A stretch of 42,990 nt of DNA from Veillonellaceae bacterium (GTDB taxonomy: Bacteria; Bacillota; Negativicutes; JAAYSF01), in contig JAAYSF010000081.1 of NCBI GenBank assembly GCA_012523975.1, forward strand, positions 1 through 42,990, written 5' to 3'. Under the pieces are notes generated by a model. The model ran no database searches and was not told where the DNA came from. It saw only the letters and a program-made list of their open reading frames with translations. Positions 16,050 through 24,061 of the stretch are shown here, in pieces. How positions within the stretch are numbered: position 1 is the stretch's first letter; each line of letters opens with the position of its first letter. A program made the translations under genes and the position numbers.

Positions 16050-17444
16050 TTATTTTTTATCTTGATCAGGCCTCGGATCAAAAGCGTAACGAATCTGAGC
16101 CATGTTAGCAATGTCTTTTTCTACTGTTACCAAATCAGACCGGTTTAAATCTTTGATGGCATTTTTACCAGTGGCCTGAACAGCCAGTTGCATTTCCATA
16201 ACACACGATTTTAGGAAATTAGAAAGATGCAGGGCCGCCTTTTCAATATCTAGCTTATCATTCATTTTGCCGGTGTATAGCGCTAATTGGGATGGCGGTG
16301 CCTGTGGTGAAGTTTTTACTACCTGGCTTTGCATCGCTGCCATTAAAGCAATTGTCCCGATATAAACGGCATCAGCACCTAACGCTAAAGCCTTTAAAAA
16401 ATGTCCTGGTGTTGCCAGACCACCGACAATAATCAGGCTGAATTTATCACGAATACCTTTTTCTGTTAACCAATTTACCGCCCTGACCAAGCTATGGAGC
16501 GTAGGAAGACCGACATGATCCTCCAGTGTCGGCGGCGCGCTTGACGTCCCGCCCTCGGAGCCATCGATAGTAATAAAATCGGCTTTTGTTTGGGCAATAA
16601 CCGCTAATTCATATTCGATATAGTCTGATCCGGCGATTTTAATGCCAACGGGTACATCGTACTCAGACTTTAACTTGTCCACCATAGCTATTATATCCTG
16701 GGTACTCTCAACACCAGGCATCCTTGCGTGGATTTTAGTATCCTGTCCTTTCTCCAAATGCCAGGTTTTTCTTAAGTGATCACCAATACTCGAAGATGAA
16801 ATTGGCTCATCTACCGCTCCTCCCCAGGCTCCCTGACCAAGCTGAACCTCGATTGCATCAAGCTGTTTAAGCTGCTCTGGACTTGTAAGCCAACTGCCCC
16901 GATGATATTGCCCGATCAACAATTTGGCTGAACTGCGTTCTTCATGAGTTACCGCTGACTCGCCGGTATTGGTTGCAGTCCCGGCCATTGACGCCCCTTT
17001 AGCCAACGCCATTTTCATTTGGAGACTAAGCGAACCGCCATAGGACATGCCGGTAATCATTATTGGAATATCGAGTTGCAAAGGTTTCTTAGCATTCGGC
17101 CCTATGACAGTCTTGGTATCAATTGTGCTAACTTTCGGAGTCGGCAATTCAAATAATTGTTTAGGATTTAAAAGAATCTTCTCCCAGGGCGACAGTACTA
17201 CCGGACTGCCAAGCGGCCGACCTAGCACAGTGCCGGTTTCTGCCCGAATGGATGCCTCGATAAGCGCCCGTAAGGTCATTTTTTCAGCCACCGTAGCCAA
17301 TAAAAACGGATTATCACTATAATCCTCTGTCAAAACTTTCTTAATCGATTCGTCAGCCATCGGATCAATTAATTTCATAACAAGCCAGCTAGTAAACACT
17401 ATCAATACTCCTCCGTTCACATAGTATGCGACAAACATTTCCAT
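16050..17444 (-). CDS. FMN-binding glutamate synthase-domain protein, membrane-anchored
   Basis: The 464-residue product has one N-terminal membrane segment (residues ~6-26) and then a glutamate synthase central/FMN-type (GltB2) domain: MSYGGSLSLQMKMALAKGA, TNTGESAV, QLGQGAWGG, GIKIAGSDYIEYEL, DGSEGGTSSAPP and LALGADAVYIGTIALMA. It lacks the amidotransferase and C-terminal domains of real GltB, and no typical 3Fe-4S Cys triad is apparent. Such stand-alone proteins are common in anaerobes; the substrate is unknown, so glutamate synthesis should not be assumed. The ATG at 17444 and one at 17438 both lack a strong ribosome binding site. Confidence 0.86.
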   Translation of the reverse strand: MEMFVAYYVNGGVLIVFTSWLVMKLIDPMADESIKKVLTEDYSDNPFLLATVAEKMTLRALIEASIRAETGTVLGRPLGSPVVLSPWEKILLNPKQLFELPTPKVSTIDTKTVIGPNAKKPLQLDIPIMITGMSYGGSLSLQMKMALAKGASMAGTATNTGESAVTHEERSSAKLLIGQYHRGSWLTSPEQLKQLDAIEVQLGQGAWGGAVDEPISSSSIGDHLRKTWHLEKGQDTKIHARMPGVESTQDIIAMVDKLKSEYDVPVGIKIAGSDYIEYELAVIAQTKADFITIDGSEGGTSSAPPTLEDHVGLPTLHSLVRAVNWLTEKGIRDKFSLIIVGGLATPGHFLKALALGADAVYIGTIALMAAMQSQVVKTSPQAPPSQLALYTGKMNDKLDIEKAALHLSNFLKSCVMEMQLAVQATGKNAIKDLNRSDLVTVEKDIANMAQIRYAFDPRPDQDKK

Positions 17445-17619
17445 GTTTATTATTACGAATCACCGGGAGATTTATGTGCGCACAATTGTTATTTTAAATT
17501 TACAACTTAGGCTTTCCAGGCTTTGCAGATTCGTTGATTTTATGTAAACTTCATTGTGTGATTTACAGGATTATAAATCCATTAATTACTAGAATTTTAA
17601 AGAAGGAGTTATTCTTATT
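17445..17619. other. Intergenic region before the small plus-strand gene
   Basis: No gene in this stretch. It must hold promoters for both divergent flanking genes. A possible plus-strand -10 TATAAA lies near 17572-17577 with only a weak -35. Confidence 0.35.
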
Positions 17620-17643
17620 ATGTCGAATTGCTATGACTTGTGA
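17620..17643 (+). CDS. Possible heptapeptide leader ORF
   Basis: ATG at 17620 opens a 7-codon frame (MSNCYDL, stop TGA) preceded by AGAAGGAG 11 bases upstream. Its stop overlaps an in-frame GTG (17640) of the downstream small gene. It could be a leader peptide for translational coupling, or chance. Confidence 0.25.
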   Translation: MSNCYDL

Positions 17644-17678
17644 AAACAATAACTGAAAGGGGTTTACAAGGAATTTAT

Positions 17679-17882
17679 ATGTCAACAATCATCAAAAAGA
17701 AGCTGCAGGAGTTTAATGTAAGTGATGCAGACATTGAAGCAATCCTGGCAATATATGATCATAAGCGCGTATTGGCCAATATTAAGCATGCAGAACGGGC
17801 CATTATTGACCGCCAAAAGGATATCGAAGATGTTTCGAGCTTTGTAAATATAGCAATTATCCAAAACTGGGCTCTGGCATAA
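17679..17882 (+). CDS. Small helical protein, unknown function
   Basis: The 67-residue product is predicted helical and soluble, with the pattern KKLQEFNVSDADIEAILAIY then RQKDIEDVSSFVNIAIIQNWA. The second half resembles, weakly, the C-terminal helical motif of some replication initiators and phage DnaD-like proteins (residues like the RQKxI...P..F...AI...W pattern); I cannot assign the family. ATG at 17679 is five bases after AAGGAA; a GTG at 17640 would add 13 residues. It ends before a bidirectional terminator. Confidence 0.55.
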   Translation: MSTIIKKKLQEFNVSDADIEAILAIYDHKRVLANIKHAERAIIDRQKDIEDVSSFVNIAIIQNWALA

Positions 17883-17907
17883 TAATTTTATTATAATTTT
17901 AATGAAT

Positions 17908-17950
17908 AAAGGCTGTTCAAAAGTTAAAACGCTTTTGAACAGCCTTTATT
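17908..17950. terminator. Bidirectional terminator between small helical gene and zinc-ribbon membrane gene
   Basis: The 16-bp stem AAAGGCTGTTCAAAAG / CTTTTGAACAGCCTTT has T-rich flanks on both strands. The stop codon of the minus-strand gene (17946-17948) lies inside its right arm. Confidence 0.88.
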
Positions 17951-18311
17951 TTACTGCATTGCGCCAGAAGTATACGACTAATAAAAAGCCGCTAGCCGCT
18001 GTAAGCAATTGGTATTCATCAACTGTTTTAAAGGTCACTAAGACATATATTAGCCCAACCGTTGTTATAAAAGATGCTAAATAAGATAATATTGCATACC
18101 GCTTTACTCTTAGTTTTTGAATTTGCCGCGACCAGATATTATGATTAAAATTTGGAGTTCGTTTATGGTTTTTCGCGGTGACTAACACAGTATCGTTAAT
18201 AACGGGAAGCGGCTGGGTATCGTTCAAGTTATCTGTTAGTGACCTCCCGCAGTGTCGGCAATATTTTACACCATTATTAACTTTTCTGCCACAAAAGTCA
18301 CAGTAATGCAT
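17946..18311 (-). CDS. Zinc-ribbon membrane protein
   Basis: The 121-residue product starts with a double CxxC zinc ribbon (MHYCDFCGRK...YCRHCGRSL, Cys4, Cys7, Cys18, Cys21) and, after an acidic/polar linker and a basic stretch (RQIQKLRVKRY), has two membrane segments (about 73-92 and 99-117). It is a cytosolic zinc-binding head on a membrane hairpin, a common but uncharacterised arrangement in Firmicutes. GAGGTTAAA directly precedes the ATG. No neighbouring gene suggests a role. Confidence 0.7.
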   Translation of the reverse strand: MHYCDFCGRKVNNGVKYCRHCGRSLTDNLNDTQPLPVINDTVLVTAKNHKRTPNFNHNIWSRQIQKLRVKRYAILSYLASFITTVGLIYVLVTFKTVDEYQLLTAASGFLLVVYFWRNAVK

Positions 18312-18379
18312 TTTAACCTCAATCCGAATTGTTTTACTAGAATTTTACCCAAAACTGGTAGATTTTAACCACAATAAGC

Positions 18380-18407
18380 AAGCCGCCTGCTATCTAGCAG
18401 GCGGCTT
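18380..18407 (-). terminator. Terminator after the pyruvate-kinase-C-like gene
   Basis: AAGCCGCCTGC pairs with GCAGGCGGCTT around a 6-base loop. It begins six bases after the stop at 18413; the minus-strand tail GCTTATTG is only moderately T-rich. Confidence 0.75.
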
Positions 18408-18412
18408 TAATA

Positions 18413-18961
18413 CTATCGTTTGCGCCCTGGTTTGCAAATAACCTCAGCAATATAGCTGTCAAATATATTAGCAGCATGAGCTGGCTGCATTACTACCGCA
18501 GTATCAGCGCCATGTGCAGTACCGCCGATAACGATTATATCTTTTCCATAAGGAATTAACCCGGCATCTAAAGCCATTACGGCAACCTCAACACAGACCT
18601 TTACACCCTGCCCAAACATTCTAAGTGTTTGGGCCATTATCTCAACCGGATAAATGCCGCTAAATTTGCGGCTTATACCGCGTTCAGCGCCTGATAGCAC
18701 ATGAGTTGTCGTTAGCATTTTTACGCCCTGGGAAATCAGCTCTTGCCGAACTTCGGCAGGCATATCGCTTTCGCCCGGTCCGGCATACCCGTTGGCATGA
18801 GTGACGCATACGACGTTGTCAACCTTGCCCGCCAACATTTTGGCGGTATAGCCGCCGCAAGAGGCCACCACAATATCCTTTATGCCGTACTCGGCTGCCT
18901 TCTTGAGCGCAAGCCGTACTGTTTCTTCAGTATTCTCCTTGCCAACTGTTTGAAAGTACAT
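18413..18961 (-). CDS. Pyruvate kinase C-terminal-like (alpha/beta) domain protein
   Basis: The 182-residue product resembles the stand-alone C-terminal alpha/beta domain of pyruvate kinase, the regulatory part, without the catalytic barrel: NTEETVRLALKKAAEYGIKDIVVAS, VVCVTHANGYAGPGE, GVKMLTTTHVLSGAERG and the late IVIGGTAHGADTAVVMQP. Proteins of this type are widespread in Firmicutes and have no established function. GAGGTGATAGT precedes the ATG, which lies four bases after the stop of the GH3 gene, so it is the second gene of that operon. Its presence next to NagZ is unexplained. Confidence 0.78.
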   Translation of the reverse strand: MYFQTVGKENTEETVRLALKKAAEYGIKDIVVASCGGYTAKMLAGKVDNVVCVTHANGYAGPGESDMPAEVRQELISQGVKMLTTTHVLSGAERGISRKFSGIYPVEIMAQTLRMFGQGVKVCVEVAVMALDAGLIPYGKDIIVIGGTAHGADTAVVMQPAHAANIFDSYIAEVICKPGRKR

Positions 18962-18965
18962 ACTA

Positions 18966-20672
18966 TCACCTCGTAAATGTTTTTGTTAACCCCCAGCCGC
19001 GCAGATAAAGGCCGGTTAATTCAACTGGCAGATACCCTCTTGGCTCAAGCTCACCCTTCAAAAGTTTGCCTAACGCTTTCATAGTAACCGGACGGTCGCT
19101 GTAGCATGCAATGTAAGCCCCTACCTCCGGAATCTTTAACAAATCATAGGGCGAGCGCATTGCGAGCGCAATTACCTTGTCGGCACCAAGAGCTTGTACG
19201 AGTTTAGCCCACTCAGGGTTGCGGTCAATATCATATGTACCTACAAGCACGACCTCCTCTTTGCTGAGTGTTTCACATATTTTGTTAATAGTATCTCCGT
19301 CAGGTTTGAGCGAAATTATGGCTGGCTTCAGAAAAGGGCACTCAGCTAAGAGCAGCGCCAATTCAGCTTCATATTCCTGCGGCCAAATAATCGGCACTGG
19401 CTTGGTTGTATCAAGATTGAGTAAATTATTATTCTTCACCAAGGTAAGGCTGGCCCCGGCTATCTCTTCGGCAACCGTCAAATGATGAGGCGCTGCCAAA
19501 ACAGCTTGATAGTTATTGTTAGGATATGGATTATCAAGAATACCATACTCAGCCTTCGCCTTTAAGATGCGCCTCACCGACTGATTCAGCCTTTCTTCGG
19601 ATATCCGACCTGCCTGAACGGCGCGAAGCAATGCCTTATATATAACATCCTGTTCCTGTGAAACATGCCCGCTATCCGCCCCAAACAGAAGCACATCAGC
19701 TCCTGCAAGAAATGCCCTTATTGCCGCCTCTTCCATGCCGTAATTATTAACAATCGCGCCCATACTCATTGAGTCGGTGAATATGATGCCCTCGAACCCC
19801 ATCCTCTCGCGAAGCATATTCATCGCCTTTGGCGACAGCGTAGCAGGCACACCGCTATCATCTATAGCAGGCAGCACAACATGAGCAGTCATAACAGCCG
19901 GCACTCCTGCTTTAATCATCGCCTGAAACGGTAGTAACTCAACCCTGTTTAAATGCCCGATATTATGCAGCACTACCGGCAGGCCGACATGCGAGTCAAT
20001 ATTTGTATCCCCATGTCCCGGAAAGTGCTTGGCCGTTGCGATTACGCCTGCCGCGCGGTAGCCGTCAAGCATTGCGCTGCCTAGGCGCGCAACATCTTCC
20101 GGCGAAGAACCAAACGAACGAACGCCGATTATAGGATTTGCTGGATTGCTGTTTACATCGACCGAGGGCGCAAAATTTAGATTTATCCCTAAAGCTCTTA
20201 GTTCCCGAGCCGTTATTGCTGCAGACTTACGCGCTAACTCTTCGTCTCCGGTTGCGCCTAACGCCATATTGCCTGGAAATACCGTTGCTCCGTCAGTAAG
20301 ACGGGCAACTCGCCCTCCTTCTTGGTCTATGGATATAAACAACGGATTTTTGTTGGACGCCACCGCAGTTTTTTGGATATCTTCAACCAGTCTGGCCACT
20401 TGTTCATTACTTTCGATATTTCCAGCCGAACTATACAAAATAACCCCGCCGAGATTGTTGTTTACTATCCTGGCTTTAAGTTCTGGCGATAAACTAGCTC
20501 CCTCAAAAAATCCGAGCATTATCTGCCCGACCTTTTCTTCTACCGTCATTTTACTTAAGATACGCTTTACTTCATCGCCGCCTGAAGGCTGTGCCTGAAC
20601 TAAAACTGATGCTGCTAACCCGTGAAAAATAATGATTGCTGTGATAACTATAGCCTTGAGACTTTTGTGCAT
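18966..20672 (-). CDS. Beta-N-acetylglucosaminidase, glycoside hydrolase family 3 (NagZ-like), exported
   Basis: The 568-residue product has a signal peptide (MHKSLKAIVITAIIIFHGLA, cleavage near VQA-Q), then a GH3 barrel with NagZ motifs: SIDQEGGRVARL, NFAPSVDVN, GVRSFGSS, KHFPGHGDT (Lys215-Asp222), the catalytic His loop IDSH and nucleophile Asp300 in FTDSMSMGAI. A C-terminal ~200-residue alpha/beta domain follows, as in Bacillus NagZ/YbbD. It trims GlcNAc from peptidoglycan fragments outside the cytoplasm. GGCGAGGTACA precedes a double ATG; the one at 20672 is in frame. It forms an operon with the pyruvate-kinase-C-like gene. Confidence 0.9.
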   Translation of the reverse strand: MHKSLKAIVITAIIIFHGLAASVLVQAQPSGGDEVKRILSKMTVEEKVGQIMLGFFEGASLSPELKARIVNNNLGGVILYSSAGNIESNEQVARLVEDIQKTAVASNKNPLFISIDQEGGRVARLTDGATVFPGNMALGATGDEELARKSAAITARELRALGINLNFAPSVDVNSNPANPIIGVRSFGSSPEDVARLGSAMLDGYRAAGVIATAKHFPGHGDTNIDSHVGLPVVLHNIGHLNRVELLPFQAMIKAGVPAVMTAHVVLPAIDDSGVPATLSPKAMNMLRERMGFEGIIFTDSMSMGAIVNNYGMEEAAIRAFLAGADVLLFGADSGHVSQEQDVIYKALLRAVQAGRISEERLNQSVRRILKAKAEYGILDNPYPNNNYQAVLAAPHHLTVAEEIAGASLTLVKNNNLLNLDTTKPVPIIWPQEYEAELALLLAECPFLKPAIISLKPDGDTINKICETLSKEEVVLVGTYDIDRNPEWAKLVQALGADKVIALAMRSPYDLLKIPEVGAYIACYSDRPVTMKALGKLLKGELEPRGYLPVELTGLYLRGWGLTKTFTR

Positions 20673-20781
20673 GCATTGTACCTCGCCTTTCTAATTACTG
20701 CGAAAATTGCCGACTGCTCTCAGCCTAATATTTTGACAAAGCTATCCCAAATACCTACTTTAATTTCCTCTGTAATAGAAA

Positions 20782-20808
20782 ATGGCGCTAGGTAATTCCT
20801 AACGCCAT
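20782..20808 (-). terminator. Terminator after the sulfite reductase-like gene
   Basis: ATGGCG(C)TAGG pairs with CCTA(A)CGCCAT. On the minus strand it is followed by TTTTCT. It begins about 10 bases after the stop at 20818. Confidence 0.75.
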
Positions 20809-20817
20809 CCGAGTTTT

Positions 20818-21501
20818 TTAACTCATTATATCTTCCTGCACTTTTTTAAATCCAATCCGATCAATCATTCGGCCCAGGCGTTCATAAGCCTTGGCATTCT
20901 CCTTATAATAGGCAAAAATCTTATCAACAATCGGGAGAACCTGCTCCTGCGGGACATTTTCAGCCAGCTTGTCACCGATTCTTGGAATAATACCGGCATT
21001 ACCGCCGATAAAAATTGTATAGCCTTTAGGCATACCCATTATGCCCAAATCGCGGACGGCCGGCTCACTGCATGAGTTGGCGCAGCCTGATACACCAATC
21101 TTGAATTTAGAGGGCAGATCCAGGCCATGATACTTTTTATCAATTTCAAAACCTAGCGTGACAGCATCCTGCTGGGCACGCTTACAAAAATGGGTAGCCG
21201 GGCAGATTCTAATGCTACGCACACAAAGCCCGATAGCATGGCCTTTAGGCATGCCCAGTTCGTCCCATACCTGATCAACTTTATCCTCCTCGATACCAAC
21301 AATAGCAATACGCTGCGAGCTGGTAATTTTCATAGCCTGGGCTCCATATTTCTCGGCCGCATCGACCATTTTTCGTAAAATATTAAAGTCTAGGATAACG
21401 CCGCCTGGAATATGGGGCGCGATAGCGTATGTTTTTTTATCACGCTGCAGCACAGCGCCTTTGTCCAACATGTCACGTTTTGTTTCATTAGTGCCTTCCA
21501 T
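20818..21501 (-). CDS. Small siroheme/[4Fe-4S] nitrite/sulfite reductase-like protein
   Basis: The 227-residue product is about half the length of standard nitrite/sulfite reductases and has one ferredoxin-like half-domain plus one 4Fe-4S/siroheme domain. Cluster and heme ligands are CPATHFC (Cys100, Cys106) and GCANSCSEP (Cys140, Cys144). It resembles the low-molecular-weight assimilatory-type sulfite reductase of Desulfovibrio (about 27 kDa). AGGAGGTCTTTATAT precedes the ATG. No siroheme, cys or nir genes are adjacent, so its electron donor and physiological substrate are unknown. Confidence 0.83.
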   Translation of the reverse strand: MEGTNETKRDMLDKGAVLQRDKKTYAIAPHIPGGVILDFNILRKMVDAAEKYGAQAMKITSSQRIAIVGIEEDKVDQVWDELGMPKGHAIGLCVRSIRICPATHFCKRAQQDAVTLGFEIDKKYHGLDLPSKFKIGVSGCANSCSEPAVRDLGIMGMPKGYTIFIGGNAGIIPRIGDKLAENVPQEQVLPIVDKIFAYYKENAKAYERLGRMIDRIGFKKVQEDIMS

Positions 21502-21595
21502 ATATAAAGACCTCCTTATAATTTAGCATTAATTTCCCCTAATTCCACATCTTATATGATGTACCAAAATTATTTTTATAATTCTATTAAACAGC

Positions 21596-21751
21596 TTTAC
21601 TTTCAAACAGTTTAATAGTATATTAGAAGTGGCCCAGTAAATAGACCCAGTGAGGTTAGCTATCCGTCCTTCTCAAACTGTATCCGGAATGGGAAGACCG
21701 CGCGATTACCCATTAGCTATTTGGGCAATACAATTGAGGAGGCTATTTAAT
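21596..21751 (+). promoter_or_regulatory. Promoter and long leader of the zinc-ribbon protein
   Basis: TTTACT (21596-21601) and TATATT (21619-21624) are 17 bases apart. Transcription would begin near 21631, giving a ~120-base leader. CCCA / TGGG flank ATTAGCTATT at 21709-21725, and TTAGCTAT occurs twice, but no clear switch structure was resolved. Confidence 0.5.
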
Positions 21752-22054
21752 ATGGCTCAAGACAAAACTTTAACTTGCCGTGATTGCGGCGCAGAATTCG
21801 TATTCTCAGCTTCAGAGCAAGACTTCTATGCTGAAAAAGGTTTCACTAACGAACCTGGTCGTTGCCCTGATTGCAGACGCGCTCGTAAACAACAAAACGG
21901 TGGCTTTGGTCGTGGCGGCAGCCGTCCGCAACGCGAAATGCATGACGCTGTTTGCGCAGCTTGCGGTAAAGAAACTCAAGTTCCTTTCCGTCCAAGCGGT
22001 GACCGTCCTGTATATTGCAGCGACTGCTTCAGCCAAAACAACAGACGTTACTAG
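21752..22054 (+). CDS. Double zinc-ribbon protein (zf-trcl / CxxC-rich type)
   Basis: The 100-residue product has two zinc ribbons, Cys9/Cys12/Cys38/Cys41 and Cys68/Cys71/Cys89/Cys92, joined by a Gly/Arg-rich RGG-like linker (GGFGRGGSRPQR) that suggests RNA or DNA binding. The codons are strongly biased to CGT, GGT and GAA, unlike most neighbours, implying very high expression. GAGGAGGCTATTTAAT precedes the ATG; the longer frame to 21650 has no better start. Two plus-strand terminators follow. The family is common in Negativicutes and clostridia and has no proven function. Confidence 0.82.
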   Translation: MAQDKTLTCRDCGAEFVFSASEQDFYAEKGFTNEPGRCPDCRRARKQQNGGFGRGGSRPQREMHDAVCAACGKETQVPFRPSGDRPVYCSDCFSQNNRRY

Positions 22055-22061
22055 GATTTTT

Positions 22062-22088
22062 AAACGCTCCTGCTTAGCAGGAGCGTTT
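22062..22088 (+). terminator. Terminator after the zinc-ribbon protein gene
   Basis: AAACGCTCCTGC pairs with GCAGGAGCGTTT around a 3-base loop, eight bases after the stop codon, followed by CTTGATTTCT. Confidence 0.85.
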
Positions 22089-22104
22089 CTTGATTTCTCA
22101 CGTA

Positions 22105-22149
22105 GTGCCGCGCTTCGTTTTATAAAGCCGAAGCGCGGCACTTTTATTG
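22105..22149 (+). terminator. Second plus-strand terminator
   Basis: The 13-bp stem GTGCCGCGCTTCG / CGAAGCGCGGCAC is followed by TTTTATTG on the plus strand. On the minus strand the tail is not T-rich, so it mainly backs up the preceding terminator; it also lies just beyond the stop of the minus-strand GIY-YIG gene. Confidence 0.75.
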
Positions 22150-22416
22150 TTTGTCATATTGCTGAATGGAAGCCTGCTGCAAAACTAACTCTTCTTTCTC
22201 TTTCCGTTTTAGTTTCTTAATCTGGCATTCACGGACTTGAGCTGTCTTATTATTATCATATTGTTCATAATAGACAAGCTTTACCGGCCCGCGGCCTCTA
22301 GTATACTTAGCGCCTTTTCCGCTGTTATGAACTGCAATTCTATTCTCAAGGTCGGTAGTCCAGCCGGTGTATAAAGTCCCGTCAGCGCATTCAATTATGT
22401 AGGTAAAAGCGGCCAC
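22144..22416 (-). CDS. GIY-YIG nuclease-like protein (UPF0213/YhbQ family)
   Basis: The 90-residue product is one GIY-YIG domain: FTYIIECADGTLYTGWTTDLENR (the Tyr and Tyr-Thr-Gly of the motif, then the catalytic Arg in NRIAVHNSGKGAKYTR) and a C-terminal EKEELVLQQ helix. The family resembles the UvrC N-terminal nuclease domain and is linked to DNA processing; its role is not established. GTG at 22416 follows GGGG; an in-frame TTG lies at 22419. The upstream metallo-hydrolase stop overlaps this region, so translation is coupled. Confidence 0.88.
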   Translation of the reverse strand: MAAFTYIIECADGTLYTGWTTDLENRIAVHNSGKGAKYTRGRGPVKLVYYEQYDNNKTAQVRECQIKKLKRKEKEELVLQQASIQQYDKQ

Positions 22417-22419
22417 CAA

Positions 22420-23139
22420 TCAAACCCCATTCATAGCAATACTCAGCTTTTGCCCATCCGTTTCCGGACACCATACTGCTGTCGCCTTACCAAGAGACGG
22501 GAAATCGGCCGGCGGCTGCCATACTTTTCCGCAGCTATGCATGGTAATAAGCTGGTTCACGTGTACTTTACGGCAAAACTCCTCCGCGCCGATGGCCCAA
22601 AATTCCTCGAGCCGGCTATCCACCGGGAAGAAGGCAACATCCAGTGCTAAACCCCCAAGTAGCTTCATTTCCTTTTCAAACCCATCTCGAGCAGCCTGAA
22701 TATTCTCAGGCGTATCTTCTTTCCAATGCCACCAGTTTAAATCACCGGCATGGAATATACGCCAGCCGTCAACTTCGACCAAGAAAGATACGCCTTGGTC
22801 GGTAGAGCCGTAAGTAACGACCTTTATCGCCTGCTGTTCAGCCGTTTCGTAAGGCTTCATATAAATAATTTTATTGGGCGCTACTCCGCTCAGCCCGCCG
22901 ACGGTATGAATATCATCACTTATAAAATATGCTGCAACTTTTTGCTGCCATTTACCAATTTCACTATTGAAATGATCGGCATGGCTATGCGAACTGAAGA
23001 CAAAGGCCGTTTTCCCTTGGGCAAGCAGCTTTGGCATACTCTTTGAAGGATCTTTATAGTAGTCAAAAACCAGCAGATGGTTTTCGGTGCTAATCGCAAA
23101 TCCACTATGGTGAAGATAGACAATCTCCAGGTTAGTCAT
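22420..23139 (-). CDS. Metallo-beta-lactamase-fold hydrolase
   Basis: The 239-residue product has the MBL fold with the SHSHADHF motif (zinc ligands), an Asp in GDLNWW (HAGDLNWWHW) and a late VNQLITMHSCGKVW His. It resembles the UlaG-like/YhfI-type 'beta-lactamase superfamily II' enzymes of Firmicutes with unknown substrate. The ATG at 23139 has AAGGGGGGATTAGTG before it; a much longer frame to 23274 gives 45 improbable residues. It forms an operon with the GIY-YIG gene downstream. Confidence 0.85.
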   Translation of the reverse strand: MTNLEIVYLHHSGFAISTENHLLVFDYYKDPSKSMPKLLAQGKTAFVFSSHSHADHFNSEIGKWQQKVAAYFISDDIHTVGGLSGVAPNKIIYMKPYETAEQQAIKVVTYGSTDQGVSFLVEVDGWRIFHAGDLNWWHWKEDTPENIQAARDGFEKEMKLLGGLALDVAFFPVDSRLEEFWAIGAEEFCRKVHVNQLITMHSCGKVWQPPADFPSLGKATAVWCPETDGQKLSIAMNGV

Positions 23140-23345
23140 CACTAATCCCCCCTTGACATTTATAATATCAGTATATTGTGCCCTAATTCTGGATAAGACA
23201 GCATTTTCCTTTACAAAAATAAGCTTGACAAACCAAAACCAGCGATTATAATCCCTTTTTTGGGTTTGTGACACAAATCACTGCTAATCTAAAGTCTACG
23301 TTGTATGCTATAACCAAGAATAACTAAGATTTAAGGAGAGAGAAC

Positions 23346-24056
23346 ATGCTGCGAAAAATTATTGAGATTGATGAAGAAAAGTGCAACGGCTGTGGATTAT
23401 GTATTGGAGGCTGTCATGAAGGAGCGCTCCACTTAGTTAATGGGAAAGCAAGGCTGGTGGCGGATTCTTACTGTGACGGACTGGGAGCCTGCTTACCGGA
23501 TTGCCCAACCGGCGCGCTCGCTATCATTGAACGCGAAGCCCCGGATTTTGACGAAGAAGCCGTAAAACAACACCTCGCCGCTAAGGCTGCCGCCAAAACC
23601 GAACAAATACCCTGCGGTTGTCCCGGAGCCAACGTTAAGCTCATTCAACGAACCACAAATAATAGCCACCAAAACGCTGAGTCTTATGGGTCTGAATTAC
23701 GGCAGTGGCCGTGTCAATTGCGGCTTGTGCCGGTAAGCGCCCCTTATTTTGACAATGCTCATCTTTTAGTGGCTGCTGACTGCACAGCCTACGCCTATGC
23801 AAACATGCATGCTGATTTTATGCGCGACAGAATTACTGTTATTGGCTGTCCAAAGTTTGATAAAGAGAATTATTCCTTTAAATTGGCCCAAATCCTGAGT
23901 TCGCATGAAATCAAAAGCGTAACCGTCGTCCGCATGGAAGTTCCCTGCTGTAGCGGTATAGCTCACGCCGTTAATGAAGCAGTAGCAGCAAGCGGCAAAG
24001 CTATTCCCGCCCAGACAGTTATAATCGGCACAGACGGTACCATCAAAAACTTATAA
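23346..24056 (+). CDS. Ferredoxin-type 4Fe-4S protein with C-terminal domain
   Basis: The 236-residue product begins with a ferredoxin domain. The first cluster motif is CNGCGLCIGGC (Cys13, Cys16, Cys19, Cys23); the second, CDGLGACLPDC (Cys43, Cys49, Cys53), has Leu where the second Cys usually stands, a variant typical of this group of anaerobe ferredoxins. The ~160-residue C-terminus includes IPCGCPG, VIGCPKFD and EVPCCSG, additional cysteines that could bind another cluster. TAAGGAGAGAGAAC precedes the ATG. It is an electron-transfer or sensing protein in anaerobic metabolism; partners are unknown. Confidence 0.82.
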   Translation: MLRKIIEIDEEKCNGCGLCIGGCHEGALHLVNGKARLVADSYCDGLGACLPDCPTGALAIIEREAPDFDEEAVKQHLAAKAAAKTEQIPCGCPGANVKLIQRTTNNSHQNAESYGSELRQWPCQLRLVPVSAPYFDNAHLLVAADCTAYAYANMHADFMRDRITVIGCPKFDKENYSFKLAQILSSHEIKSVTVVRMEVPCCSGIAHAVNEAVAASGKAIPAQTVIIGTDGTIKNL

Positions 24057-24061
24057 CAACC

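Noticed and set aside
17640-17678. GTG-initiated longer form of the small helical protein
   Set aside because: The ATG at 17679 has a better placed binding site (AAGGAA); the longer form is kept only as an alternative.
20146-20598. 150-codon plus-strand open frame inside the GH3 gene
   Set aside because: Antisense shadow of a clear NagZ domain; no motif or start signal.
21650-21751. N-terminal extension of the zinc-ribbon protein
   Set aside because: The open frame lacks a binding site; AGGAGG lies directly before the ATG at 21752.
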